From positions 62,767,455-62,831,454 of the forward strand of contig CM035226.1 of the NCBI GenBank assembly GCA_020226215.1: a stretch of 64,000 nt of DNA, written 5' to 3'. Both the position numbers and the translations under genes were made by a program. The notes beneath the pieces were generated by a model. It did no database searches. It had not been told where the DNA came from and saw only the letters and a list, made by a program, of their open reading frames with translations. This document shows, piece by piece, positions 1 to 10,475 of this stretch (positions are counted from its first letter, which is position 1; each line of letters opens with the position of its first letter). The stretch comes from Sindora glabra (taxonomy: Eukaryota; Streptophyta; Magnoliopsida; Fabales; Fabaceae).

Positions 1-1159
1 AAAATCATTTCATACTTATTGTAATAGTATAAAAATATATATTTAATTGATGAAAACTATTTCACAAAACATAAAGAAATTTCTAACATTTAAGTAATAT
101 TTATATACACATATGTGCATTTGATTTAAAATCCCTTTTCATTTATAATATGAAAGCTTTCAAGCAAGAAAATTTTCATATAACATAGATTTTTAACAAA
201 TTAACTTTCAATGATACCACACTTTCAAACATAACCATTTCAAAGTCAAGAATTTTTATTTGAGTGATCAAGGTGAGACTTTCAATGTTTCACTTGATAT
301 TGCATTAAAATATATGAGGTCAAGCTGTCTTAAAGGCTAAAACTTTGATAACATTCTTTCACTAAGGGTGTAAAGTCTTGCATATGTTATATTCGAAATA
401 GTAGTATAATATATTAAATATTAAAATTGATTATTTAGATACTTTGAATTAGTCTTTTAAGCCAATAAATTAAATTTAATAACTATCTTGCATTAATTAA
501 GTTTGGGGCATTACCAAAGCTATTGACAATAAAAAAAAGTAGGATAAAAAAGAGTAAGTAATAGACCATCCCTTATAAAATTGACAAGACAATTATTATG
601 GAACTTTCTCTTGTACTACTTGATAGCAATAGTGAAATAGCATGCAAACTCTACCTTTCTACTATTTTGAAAATTTGTTATTAAGTTAGAATATTATATA
701 TTACAAATTATTACTATAGATACTATAAAATGTTTGTTTATATCACATCTTAATTAGAAAAACTGCAATCGAAAAAGTTACAACTAAATTTAATTGTAAT
801 AAAACTATTAAGTGTTGCAAATTTAATATGAAACTATTTTTTTAATATATTTATAACTTTTTTATATAAAAAGTACAACTTGACTTCATCATAAAAATTT
901 ATAACATTTCATAAAATTTTATTACATTACATCAATGGTTACAATAAATTTAACAGCATTTATATTGCATGACTTATATAAAATCATTCATTTTTTCTAA
1001 AGTTGTAACTATATATATATATATTTATTGAAATGATAATTATTATGAAAACCATGCAATATTTCATAAAAAGTTGCAAGATGTCGTACTTCATACAAGG
1101 CTATCATAAAATCATGCAATAAATTCATATTGTGATGCAATACTTTCATATTACTAATG
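1..1159. other. AT-rich intergenic DNA, no gene seen
   Basis: No open frame of useful length and no recognisable protein fragment on either strand. Roughly 850-1140 repeats short phrases built on 'cataaaa' and 'tgcaa', which could be the remains of transposon subterminal DNA, but I cannot define a unit or boundaries. A short (TA)n run lies near 1009-1024. Confidence 0.5.
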
Positions 1160-2002
1160 TATAAGTAGATCTTTCACATACACAAAACTTTGTTCTATTT
1201 TTTTTATATTTATATCCCTTAGGGTGTCATTGTATTTATTTTAATAGGTTTAGACTTATTTTTAAATAAAATAATGACTAATTTTAGGAATTTGATACTA
1301 TTTTGGATTTTTTGTTGTAACTTGAATTAAGGACCTCCAATTGAGCTAATCTTTTTATGGATAGAAAGCTATGAGAATTCTATACAACTTTCATGTTTTA
1401 TGGAAGAGACAACTTAGATGTTTGGTGGATCAAATTTAGCCTTGAACCTAATCCAATGGTATTATTCTAATGTAGTGGACCTGAATTTTCCTTATTACTT
1501 AGCCCATAACTCGAGACCTAAGAGCCTAGTTTGCAAAATTTTGGCACTTCAAGTTAGCTAAAACCTAAAGTAATATGTTTCTAAGCCTTTAGAGCCAAAG
1601 TGACATCATTTTAAAGGAGAAAACACATCCCTAACTAGAATGATGAAAATCACATAGCATTGAACTTATTTTAGTATTTGGGTCATAAGTTGGGCTATAA
1701 ATCTCTAAATTATAAAAATTCTAGTACATTAGATATCCAATAGTTATCCTTAAGGGTTTGGAACCTAATTAAGCTAAATTAGGAGGACATATAAAGGCAA
1801 AACATAACTCAAGATGAGCAATTCAAATTTTAGCAATTCAAAGTTTTCTCCTTTTGGCATTTTAAGCTTTTGAAGCCATAAGTGGCTAAATCTCTTCTTC
1901 TAATTCAAGGGATTTAGTAAATTCTTTCTAATTGATTATGAAACTTTGTTCTTCATATTTTTTACTAAATTAATTATCTCTATTCATTTGTTTCTTTTAT
2001 TG

Positions 2003-2060
<58 letters not shown>

Positions 2061-2640
2061 TTCAAAAAAGGATTTATTAGTTGATTATATGTATGTGCTT
2101 GAACTTTGAAGTAGTTGATTAGATTTTTTTTATTCATTATCTTTTATTTGAAGGTTGAATTAGAAGACAGGCTTTATAATTTGCACACTTGTAGGGTTAT
2201 TTAGTTTATTTTAGTTAAATATCTCTTATTTTTACTCTATTATGATTTTAATCAAATTTAATTAGATCTTAATGAAGATTAAGTTTAATCAATTAGCTTT
2301 GATTTTGACAAAACCCTATTGAATTGGGTCCTAGGTGTAAAACTTATAGAATAGAAAAAAGGCACTTCAATCTTTAAGTCAATATAAGTAAGAGAAAAGT
2401 AAAAATATTAGATCTTATAAATAGAATGGTAAGAGGTACCCTATATAGAGTATAAGTATGATGCTAAAGCATAAGTTGTAATTATCATTATTAGATTTTT
2501 CAACTCTAATCATATTAAAAAGGAAATTTAGGAATAATTACAAGTTTTCAAGTTATTTTCATTAACCAAATAATTAATTAACATTGCTTATGTTTTGTGA
2601 TCCATGATAAATTAATAAATTAATATAAATCATTCCTCCA
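1160..2640 (+). repeat. Probable degenerate solo LTR of an Athila-like gypsy element
   Basis: The order of phrases follows the LTRs of the gypsy elements later in the window. A 'tactattttgga...' stretch near 1290 is followed by a tract about slight changes of 'aactttcatgttttatg' (near 1390). At 1870-1950 comes 'gaagccataagtggctaaat', then 'aattcaagggattt' and 'gattatgaaa', which parallels 34715-34790 in element 1. No gag or pol lies beside it, so it would be a solo or truncated LTR. I could not find matching ends or a target duplication, and the boundaries are approximate. A different LTR family with a shared ancestry is equally possible. Confidence 0.35.
2007..2057. repeat. (AT)n microsatellite, about 51 bp
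   Basis: Uninterrupted AT dinucleotide run inside the LTR-like segment. It is likely length-polymorphic. Confidence 0.97.
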
Positions 2641-3039
2641 ATGACCATGTATAACCTTCATGGATGTTCTTAATTAGTGGCTACAACTCACTTATCCCTT
2701 TATTTCTCTAGGCTAATTTTAAAAATAAGTAGACAATATTAGCCATTATAATTGGCATTATTAAATTTCAAAAATGTTAATTTAACATACCTTACCGTGT
2801 CAATGCATCATAATGGTCTTCAATCCATGGCAATTATTGTACTTCTTTTGTTCTTTGTTATTTGCATTTATCTAGGACTTCTCTTGCAAATTAAAAACAA
2901 AACATATATAATTACAAGAGTAGTAAACTTGAAATTAAAAAAATATGCTAGTAGTATTATTTAATTCATTCTTATCCTATACTTATGAGTATTAAACATC
3001 TTACAATAGTGATCTATTGAGATATTGGCTAGAATTTCC

Positions 3040-3460
3040 CATACCGTGTGATCAAAGTCATGCCCCTATTGGATGAAATGTGCATGCAGCTCATGTTTCC
3101 AATCTCTATATCAATCAACTATAGCATACTTGATACCTCTATCATATAGGTTAGCTCTTCCCATGATACATTAACATACTAAAAATATTAATGCATTAAA
3201 AGATATGTAATAATCAAATATGAATGTAAAACAATAATAATATCAAATGTAAATTTATAAAAAATAATAATAATTTAGCACTTACCTTGACTTCTCAAAC
3301 AAAATGTGATCTTCGCTCCTTAGGTACAACTACATGAGACTTGTGGAACGACTTGTAATGCTGCCTAACAAACATTCCTATCAGTTTTAGGGAGTGCCTC
3401 TAGTTCTCCCCCATGAAAAGCCTAGTATCCTTATAAAATTTAAGCAATGGTTGACCATTA
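3040..3460 (-). pseudogene. Decayed fragment of a CACTA second gene (Transposase_24-like)
   Basis: Read on the minus strand, about 3460-3290 gives a degenerate peptide containing 'FVRQH' and, some residues later, 'VPKERR'. It ends at a good splice donor (AAG then GTAAGTG, near 3285). This resembles the N-terminal part of the plant Ptta/En/Spm-type ORF carried by CACTA elements, with its pattern of an Arg-Gln-rich segment followed by VPKE-x-K. A second short block near 3130-3080 reads 'RDWKHELHAHF', similar to the next conserved block of that family. Several stops interrupt both blocks. The assignment is by eye. The neighbouring 3860-4200 segment, which matches CACTA non-coding DNA in the same orientation, supports it. 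Confidence 0.4.
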
Positions 3461-3859
3461 TTCTTTTGAATTTTTTACTGGAAGATTAAGGCCTTCATTT
3501 TGCTATGATATTGTTGAGGTAATGTGGCTTAGAAAAAATATTTACTTTGTTAATTAAAGACGTGTATGTGTGTATGGAAAAAATAAAATAAGTAGAATAG
3601 TATAAGCAATTTCAACTATCTCACATTGCTAAGGAAAACAAGTAAGGTCTAATAATGGTGAAACTCCACTGTCTCCTCCATAGTAAGAAGGCATAACATT
3701 AGCTATAGTTATGAAGCAATATGAATGGTAATTATTACGAAAGACATGTAAGAGAAACAATTATGAGGACACATCATAAATAATATTTATTATAACATAA
3801 TAAAATTGTTCATTACATGATTTTTATATGTGAAAAGTAAAAGAGTGAAAGCCTTAATG
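3461..3859. other. No gene seen
   Basis: AT-rich sequence between two segments of an inverted CACTA relic. It presumably belongs to that relic, but nothing in it identifies it. Confidence 0.4.
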
Positions 3860-4200
3860 TGAACCACTATCACTAAAAGTTTCTTATTCATGCTATCATT
3901 TCTTAAATTTAGAAATTTCAGTAGCATCTCATTTAGTTTTCCAGGTATGCAAACTATAAATTGATATAATACACATCTAGAGAATAAAGAAGACATGAAA
4001 TTTCTACAACGTGAAATGATGAGTAGATAAAATTTCTATAGTAATAACCAAAGGCCTTATCTTAAATTGTCTAAATTTATGGGACAATTCAAGGATTCAT
4101 TAGTCTATCTATAATGGTTAACCAAATCTTGAATAGTTCTAAAGTTACAGTGCAAATGCATTAAAGTTAAAATTATTGTAATTTTACAATTATAATAATT
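3860..4200 (-). mobile_element. Inverted copy of CACTA non-coding DNA
   Basis: The reverse complement of this stretch follows 10025-10335 of the complete CACTA element over most of its length. It carries the same landmarks in the same order: 'ttacaataatttta', a 'cttgaattgtcc...ata' block, 'ttgtagaaattt', a 'tatagttt.cacac/catac' block, and 'gatgct..gaaatttct'. In the complete element this DNA lies just upstream of the transposase start. The relic therefore reads leftward, with its 5' end toward 6291 and its coding part toward 3040. Divergence is substantial but the match is clearly not chance. Confidence 0.6.
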
Positions 4201-4399
4201 TTAATTATTATATCTTCACTTTTGATACTTACTTATGTTGGAAAAATTTTGCACATACTAACCTCTTAATATTCACTACTTTATCAAAACTAACTTTAAA
4301 TCTTTTGCAGTGACTATTTGCTTACACTAATTTCTTCCTTCTTATTGCTTAATATTTCAACTATTTAAATTTAAATATTTTAATTATTTTATAATTTTA

Positions 4400-5000
4400 T
4401 GGTTTATTTATTTACCATCTCCATCTATTACTTAATATCTTCTTCTTCATTAAATAAACATAAATCTAAAACTCGTTTAGTATATGTGTATCAATTTCTA
4501 AGAAAATAATTTCATCTTATTCATTATTTTATTTAAAATTTACTTAAATCTCTATTATTGAATATTTTATTCTTGTAACTTATGTTCTTATGTTAATTAT
4601 TTAATATTTTTATTTTTTAATTTCTTATACTTTTATTACTTTAATTTTTAAAATTTATATCTTTTCATTATTCAATATTTTCTTCATTTTAATTTTAATA
4701 CCTTTATTATTTTATAATTTAAAATTTTCTTTCTTTCCATTGTTTAATAACTTCTTCTTAAATAAGTTAACATAATTTCAATACACATTTAGTATTATGT
4801 TCACTCATAATAATTTCATGCTATTCATTATTTTATTTAAAATTAACTTTAGACTCTATTATTAAATATTTTAATTTTTAATTTATGTTCAATTTTTAAT
4901 TATCTAATATTTTTCATTATTTATATTTTTATGTTTTCATTACTTTAATAATATAAATTTATTTCTTTTCATTATTTAATATTTTGTTTCATTACATGTT
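4400..5000. repeat. AT-rich tandem duplication, two units of about 302 bp
   Basis: The landmark 'ttcatcttattcattatttt' at 4511 recurs as a one-to-two base variant at 4813. The flanking sequence also repeats in order ('cttcttcttcattaaata', 'atttagtat', 'tctattattgaatatttta', 'cttttcattattcaatatttt'). The units are diverged and have no coding potential. Confidence 0.65.
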
Positions 5001-5616
5001 CTAGTAATTGTCATTGTTATATTCACCTCTAACTCTAATTGTAATGTCATATATCCAATATTTCTTTGTATCAAGCATACAAATCCTATACTATGTCTAA
5101 ATCTAACACAACTATCAATATTTTAGGTCAAATAATACATCTAAATATAACACTGTAGCAAATGTTTCAAGCACAATATACTCATTTCGTAATACTAAAT
5201 ATTTTTACAAATTAAATGGAAATACTACAACTAGTACTTATATATTGCAAATTCACAAGAACAAATAACCATTATATTTGCATAAATGAAATAAATTTTC
5301 AACAATAACACATAACTAATAGATTATGACAATCAATTCCAATGACAAGAGAAAAAAAGACTACTTAATAAATTTAAGCCTATCTCAATTCAAAAATAAA
5401 GGGAGAAGAAAAGACAATAATAGGGATGCAATAACAACACAATTGGATTGTTTTACAAAACTAATTTAGCAAAATATAAGAGAGATAAAAATAAAAATGA
5501 CAGAGAAAGCATGAAGAAATGTATCTTAAAAAGCTAAGGTTCTTTCTTAGACCCAAGCTCCTCACACATAATAATTATGAAAATTGCATTTTGCCAAAAT
5601 TTATGTTACAAGCCTA
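5001..5616. other. No gene seen
   Basis: AT-rich sequence, probably internal non-coding DNA of the inverted CACTA relic. No ORF or repeat structure stands out. Confidence 0.4.
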
Positions 5617-6291
5617 TACTACAATATTTTTATGGTCATTGGTATAAAGTCCCTCAAAAATTGGCATCAACTTACGTCTTCTCAACTGATTGAGAACTTC
5701 ATATCATGACCATGTTGTCACCCTAAAAAATTGGCATCAACTTACATCTTCTCAATTTTTTAAGAACTTTAATCATGACTATGTTGTTAATGTGGGAAAA
5801 AAATTTAATTTTAGTTTTTTTTTTCAAAGATTTCTACACTGACAACATAATAATTAGTATAAAGTTCTTGAATAATTGACACCAATTTGTCATGCCTCAT
5901 TTTCCCAAGAACCTTATAGCGATGACTGTGTCATTAGTATACAGTCATCACCATAAGGTTCTTAACTAATTGATGTTTGCTTGTGACACCTTAATTTTCA
6001 AGGCAATCTATAGCAATAATTTAATAGTCGGTATAAGTATCATGCGATTATCCGTTCACCCCATACCAACGACCCATGTACAAATGTTTCTTATTTTCTT
6101 TTTAAAAAAACCCTACATCAACAATAATGTTATTGGTAAAAAAAAATTTCATATCTTTTTTTAACTTTACACTAACAACAATATTGTTAGTATAGAATTT
6201 CCAAGAAAAGTTTTGATAGTAGAACTACCAACCATACAACTTAATGTTTTTGGCCAACAACCAAGAAATATCATTGCTATATAGTGTAGTG
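5617..6291 (-). mobile_element. CACTA-type terminus with subterminal repeats
   Basis: The right edge, read on the minus strand, begins CACTACACTATATAG, a plausible CACTA terminus. The segment is filled with repeated phrases. 'ttggcatcaacttac' occurs at 5661 and 5731 (70-bp period), diverged versions follow near 5880 and 5970, and 'tgacaaca..attagtataaa' occurs several times. These are typical of CACTA subterminal arrays. The left edge TACTACAATATTTTT at 5617 could be a second, mutated terminus of a 675-bp non-autonomous element. Alternatively the segment is only the 5' end of a larger inverted relic reaching to about 3040. The 3-bp flanks (CTA and TGT) do not match. Confidence 0.5.
5907..5963. 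repeat. Long near-perfect inverted repeat (hairpin)
   Basis: Two 23-bp arms (5907-5929 and 5941-5963) pair with two mismatches, both transitions, around an 11-base loop. The core motif 'gatgactgt' is of the same kind as the palindromes in the subterminal DNA of the CACTA element at 7600, so this is best read as a subterminal palindrome. Confidence 0.9.
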
Positions 6292-6946
6292 TGTTCCTTG
6301 TAATGAATTAAATAAAAATGGTGCTTGGCTAATGCTACCCAATTAAACTTCCACCTTCCAATGGAATGCCATAATAATTATTATATTTAATTATAATTTG
6401 AGTCTCATAAATTGTATAAATTTAATCTTTTAAATATAATATTCTATTCCTAAATCATTATATATATATATAACTACTGTAAAACTAGAAGTTATAAAAA
6501 ATCATAATTTGCATATAGAAATCCAAAAGAACACAATGTCAGCAATAATTAAAAGGAAATCAGTGAGTAATGTGATGTTAACAGTCAAATTAAAATGTTT
6601 TGATTTCTACATTAAATTAAAATTATGATGAAATTGATTAACATTTTTTCTTTTAGCAATTGTTAATTTATAGTTCTATAATAATTATATATATTAGGGC
6701 AAATTACACTAACCTTCTAGGTCTAATTATATTTTAACACTCCTTGTTTTTAAGAATTATGCACCTCCATACCATTTGAAATATTTTCACCATGATAAAA
6801 TATAATGGTATTTAACCTTTTAATTGCAACTCATTCTTTAATATCATCCTTCTTGATTGGAGGACTATTTTCCTACATTATTTTTCACAAGTACTATAAC
6901 ATAGTTGTATATATATGTATATATATATATACATATATATATGTAC

Positions 6947-6987
<41 letters not shown>

Positions 6988-7596
6988 AGAGAAAATATTT
7001 TGATTCTTGAGAGAAAAAGAATACTTGTACATAAAAATATAATTTTTTAATTATGGGGATAACATTAAAGAAAGGATTGCAGTTTAAAAGTTTAACACAT
7101 TTCATTGTAGTAAAAATATTTCAAAAGGTGGTTGTGGATATTTTAGAAAAATGAAGGGTGTCAAGTGTAATTAGATTAAATTTCAAGAAAGATTAATATA
7201 ATTTGTCCTATATGCTAATTATTTTTTCCATCTTCAATTTGATAAAAATTACAAATTCAAATCAAAATTACTAATTTATATATTAAAGGCATCACAATAG
7301 AATATTATAGTTAAGCGGATTCAAACATAATCAAATTTATTGTTTAATTATTTATTTCATATTTTTAAATTTATTAGGAGAATGAAAATACAAACTATTA
7401 AAATTTATCTTTTTCTAATTTTTGAATGATCAATATGATTTTTTGAAAACTATAAAACAAGTTAGAAAAAATTCTAAATTTTCTTAAGTTTATTAGTCCC
7501 GCTAACCTATAGTTTAGTTTTGTCCTTGATTTTATGAGTATTATAATATAATAAATAAGAATTTTTTTACAACAATAAAGTTTAAATCTAAAATAT
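6292..7596. other. AT-rich intergenic DNA, no gene seen
   Basis: No supported coding sequence. The only open frames near 6805-7105 are produced by the TA-rich microsatellite. The sequence ends at the CTG target site of the CACTA element. Confidence 0.6.
6908..6988. repeat. Compound (TA)n / (TATATG)n microsatellite
   Basis: About 80 bp of alternating TA interrupted by regularly spaced 'tg' and 'ca' steps, partly self-complementary. It creates artificial Tyr-Ile open frames on both strands. Confidence 0.95.
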
Positions 7597-7599
7597 CTG

Positions 7600-7618
7600 C
7601 ACTACAATAAAAAAGCTT
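7600..7618 (+). repeat. Left terminal inverted repeat of the CACTA element
   Basis: Begins CACTACAATAAAAAAGCTT, immediately after target duplicate CTG. It pairs with 16623-16643 with a few differences. Confidence 0.92.
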
Positions 7619-7779
7619 AATAGTGGCAACATTTTTAGCAACAACAATCACTCGGTTGTCATTGATAACATTATAAACTTGTAAAAAAATGGTGCCAAAT
7701 AAATTTGGCAAGGGCAGGAAATGAAATATTTCAGCAATAAATTTTTGTCATTGCAAAAGGCACACAACCTTCATCGACA

Positions 7780-8115
7780 ACATTATCATCACTGAAGGGT
7801 TGGCATAAATTCCAGTGCAAGCCTTTCAGCGATGACTTTGTCATCACTGAAAACTTTTACCTTTAGCGATGATAAAGTCATCATTAAAAGGTTGCACAAA
7901 TTCCAATGCAAGCCCTTCAGAGATGACTTTTGTCATCGCTGAAAACTTTAATTTTTAGCGACAGCATAGTCGTCATTGAAGGGTTAGCATAAATTCTAGT
8001 GCAAACCCTTTAGCGACGACTTTGTCGTTGCTGAAGTTTTATTTTTTTGTGATGACATAGTTGTTGGTGAAGGGTTAGCATTGGAACTTGTGCCAAACCT
8101 TCGGCAACAACTGAG
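7780..8115 (+). repeat. Left subterminal repeat array of the CACTA element
   Basis: About four diverged tandem units of roughly 92 bp. Each has a 'gggtt.gcataaattc.agtgcaa' phrase (near 7796, 7889, 7980 and 8068) and palindromes built on GATGACTTTGTCATC. Such arrays are the usual binding region for the element-encoded second protein in En/Spm. The many CG and CNG sites and their partial loss fit methylation. Confidence 0.85.
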
Positions 8116-8142
8116 AAAATTTATTATTGCTGAAGGGTCTAT

Positions 8143-8216
8143 CTATAAATAACCCTTTCGCGAGTCCTTTTCCTCATTTGTGTGTGGTAAGGTGGGGAGT
8201 CAAAAAGTTTTAGAGG
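8143..8216 (+). promoter_or_regulatory. TATA box and possible leader exon of the transposase gene
   Basis: CTATAAATAA at 8143-8152 lies directly downstream of the subterminal array, where the promoter of a CACTA element is expected. A T/G-rich leader follows and GAG then GTATAT at 8213-8219 could be a leader-intron donor; GTAAGG at 8187 is an alternative. The placement is inferred from position and motif only. Confidence 0.5.
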
Positions 8217-10475
8217 TATATTTTCACTTTTCTTTTATATTTTAATATTTTTTATTAACATTTTTTAATAATATTGTATAATTATTTATTTATATAGTAT
8301 ATTGTTATAATATTGTTAGATATTGTTGCTATTTTTAGCATTTATGTTCAATTGCAAGATATTTGATCAGTAGATTTATTCTTGTAAGGTATCTGTAAAA
8401 CTTTATACAATTTTATTTAATTATATAGTTTATGATATGGGTTTATTTTTTGCAATAATATGTAACTATTTAATTTATTTTGTTTGTATGGCAATTTTTG
8501 CATGAAATTAAAGATGATTGAATTTATATGCTAGAAATGTTAAATATGCTTGCATAATTTAATTTTTATTTACAATTTCTAAATATAAATTATGTTATTG
8601 TTATATTATTAGGTGTAATTATCTTTTTCAATAATTTGAATGTGCAATGATTATTCAATTAAGTAAATATATGTGTAGATTATTCAACTTAGGACGTAGT
8701 TTTGAAATAGAAGACCTTATAATTTTATGGAAAAATAGTAATGTACGGAATTAGAATACTTATATAAGTACATTAATGAGAAGAAATTATATGAAAACAA
8801 TCCTTTAAGCACATAAATAATTTTTTTTCAATATAAGTTTGTAAACATATTTTAATGAAAATCGTAAAATAAAGTAAGTAAATATTATAAATATATTTGA
8901 TGGAAATGTTATAATTATTGAAAAAAATTTATATTTAACAATAATATTAAACAAAAGAAGATACATCCTAAAAATTTCTTACAATCTGAAACGATTTCAT
9001 ATAATTAAATAATTTAACAGAGATCACAATTCATAAAAAATTTCATAATAATGTATAATGATAAAAAAATAATTCAATAACTCAATAATGATTGTTATGT
9101 AATTGTTGATAAATATTTCTTTATAAAAAATCATCTTTGTAAAAAACTTTCATATATTCAATGTCTTCCTTGGAAATGTGTTAAAAATAAAAACCATTCA
9201 ATAATAATTTACATGAGTTTTATTGTAATTTTCATATAATTTTTAATTTTATCTATGAACTTATACAATATCTAACTTTTTTATTATGCATAACATTAAT
9301 ATGTACTTAATATTGATAAAAAAATTTTGCATAACGATATGTAATTTTTATAAGATGAAAACTAGTTGGTAATGTTTTATTTGAAATTTGAATAAAAAAC
9401 ATTAAATATTTGATATGAAAATATATAAAAATGTTTTATGTGAATATATTAATAGATAATATTAAAGAATTAAAATTTAATTTATTATTTATTGAACAAT
9501 AAAATTAGATATTTTGTAAATGATAAAAACATAAAATATTTACAAGAAAGTCATACACAGAACTATAGTAATAAGATTACATAAGGAAGCATATTTTCAC
9601 AAAATTGAAGTGTAGTAATAATAGAATTACATATAAGTAGGCATCTTAAAGGATCACAAAGATTTCAATTTTTATGTTAATAAGTATTATCGTATAAAAT
9701 GCAATCCAGATGAATTTGATGATTGTATACTAATAGAAAATTTGAAACTTTGAGCACTTGAAAACACACTTATACACATAAAATATACATCTTGTCAAAA
9801 GAGTTGAGTACCTATAAAACTTATGTCATGGTAGAAGAGTTGAACTTTACTCCCCATGAATGCGGTAAAGTAGGTTAAAAGATGGAATTCCTAATTTCAA
9901 ATCGTTAAATAATGGAAAATATTGTGGCTATTAAAATACTTAATCATGCAAATAATAACACTCCATAATAATAGTACTCATAAAATATTGTAGTATAAGT
10001 TTAAAATTATTGTAAATATATATTTACAATAATTTTAAATACAATTTAATTTTCATCTGCATGGTAAACTTAGACCCATTTAAGGATTAGTTGATCTCCA
10101 TACATCAGCTAGGCCTTGAATTGTCCTATAAAGTTGGACAGTTTGAGATATTTCCTGTAGTTATCATTGATAATTTATCTGGCTTTTGTTTGACATTGTA
10201 GAAATTTTTTAACATCTTTTTTTTTTTCGGGTGTGAACTATACTAATGTATAGTTTACACACTTAGAGAATTATGGGGAGATGCTGTCGAAATTTCTACA
10301 TCATAGAAATGATAAGCGTGAATAAATTGATAACTACTGAAATATCTTGAATGGGATAGGTTCCTACTTTTTAGAATTGGAGTGACATGGTAGATTTAGG
10401 TTACATAACAAACGTTGATCCTATCTTTTAATTCCATAAAAAGTGGTTTATTTCCTATTCAGTAGTATGATGTCT
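8217..10475 (+). other. Non-coding interior of the CACTA element
   Basis: AT-rich, no coding potential seen. It presumably includes the leader intron. The portion 10025-10335 has a diverged inverted copy at 3860-4200, so it was shared between related elements. Confidence 0.6.

Noticed and set aside
2752..2964. 70-codon plus-strand frame with a hydrophobic stretch
   Set aside because: AT-rich sequence easily gives Leu/Ile/Val-rich frames. No family resemblance or supporting context.
6805..7105. Open frames on both strands rich in Tyr-Ile repeats
   Set aside because: They are translations of the (TA)n microsatellite and have no other protein-like content.
7780..8115. Regularly spaced repeats that could suggest a CRISPR array
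   Set aside because: Units are contiguous, diverged and palindromic, sit just inside a CACTA terminus, and the genome is a plant's.
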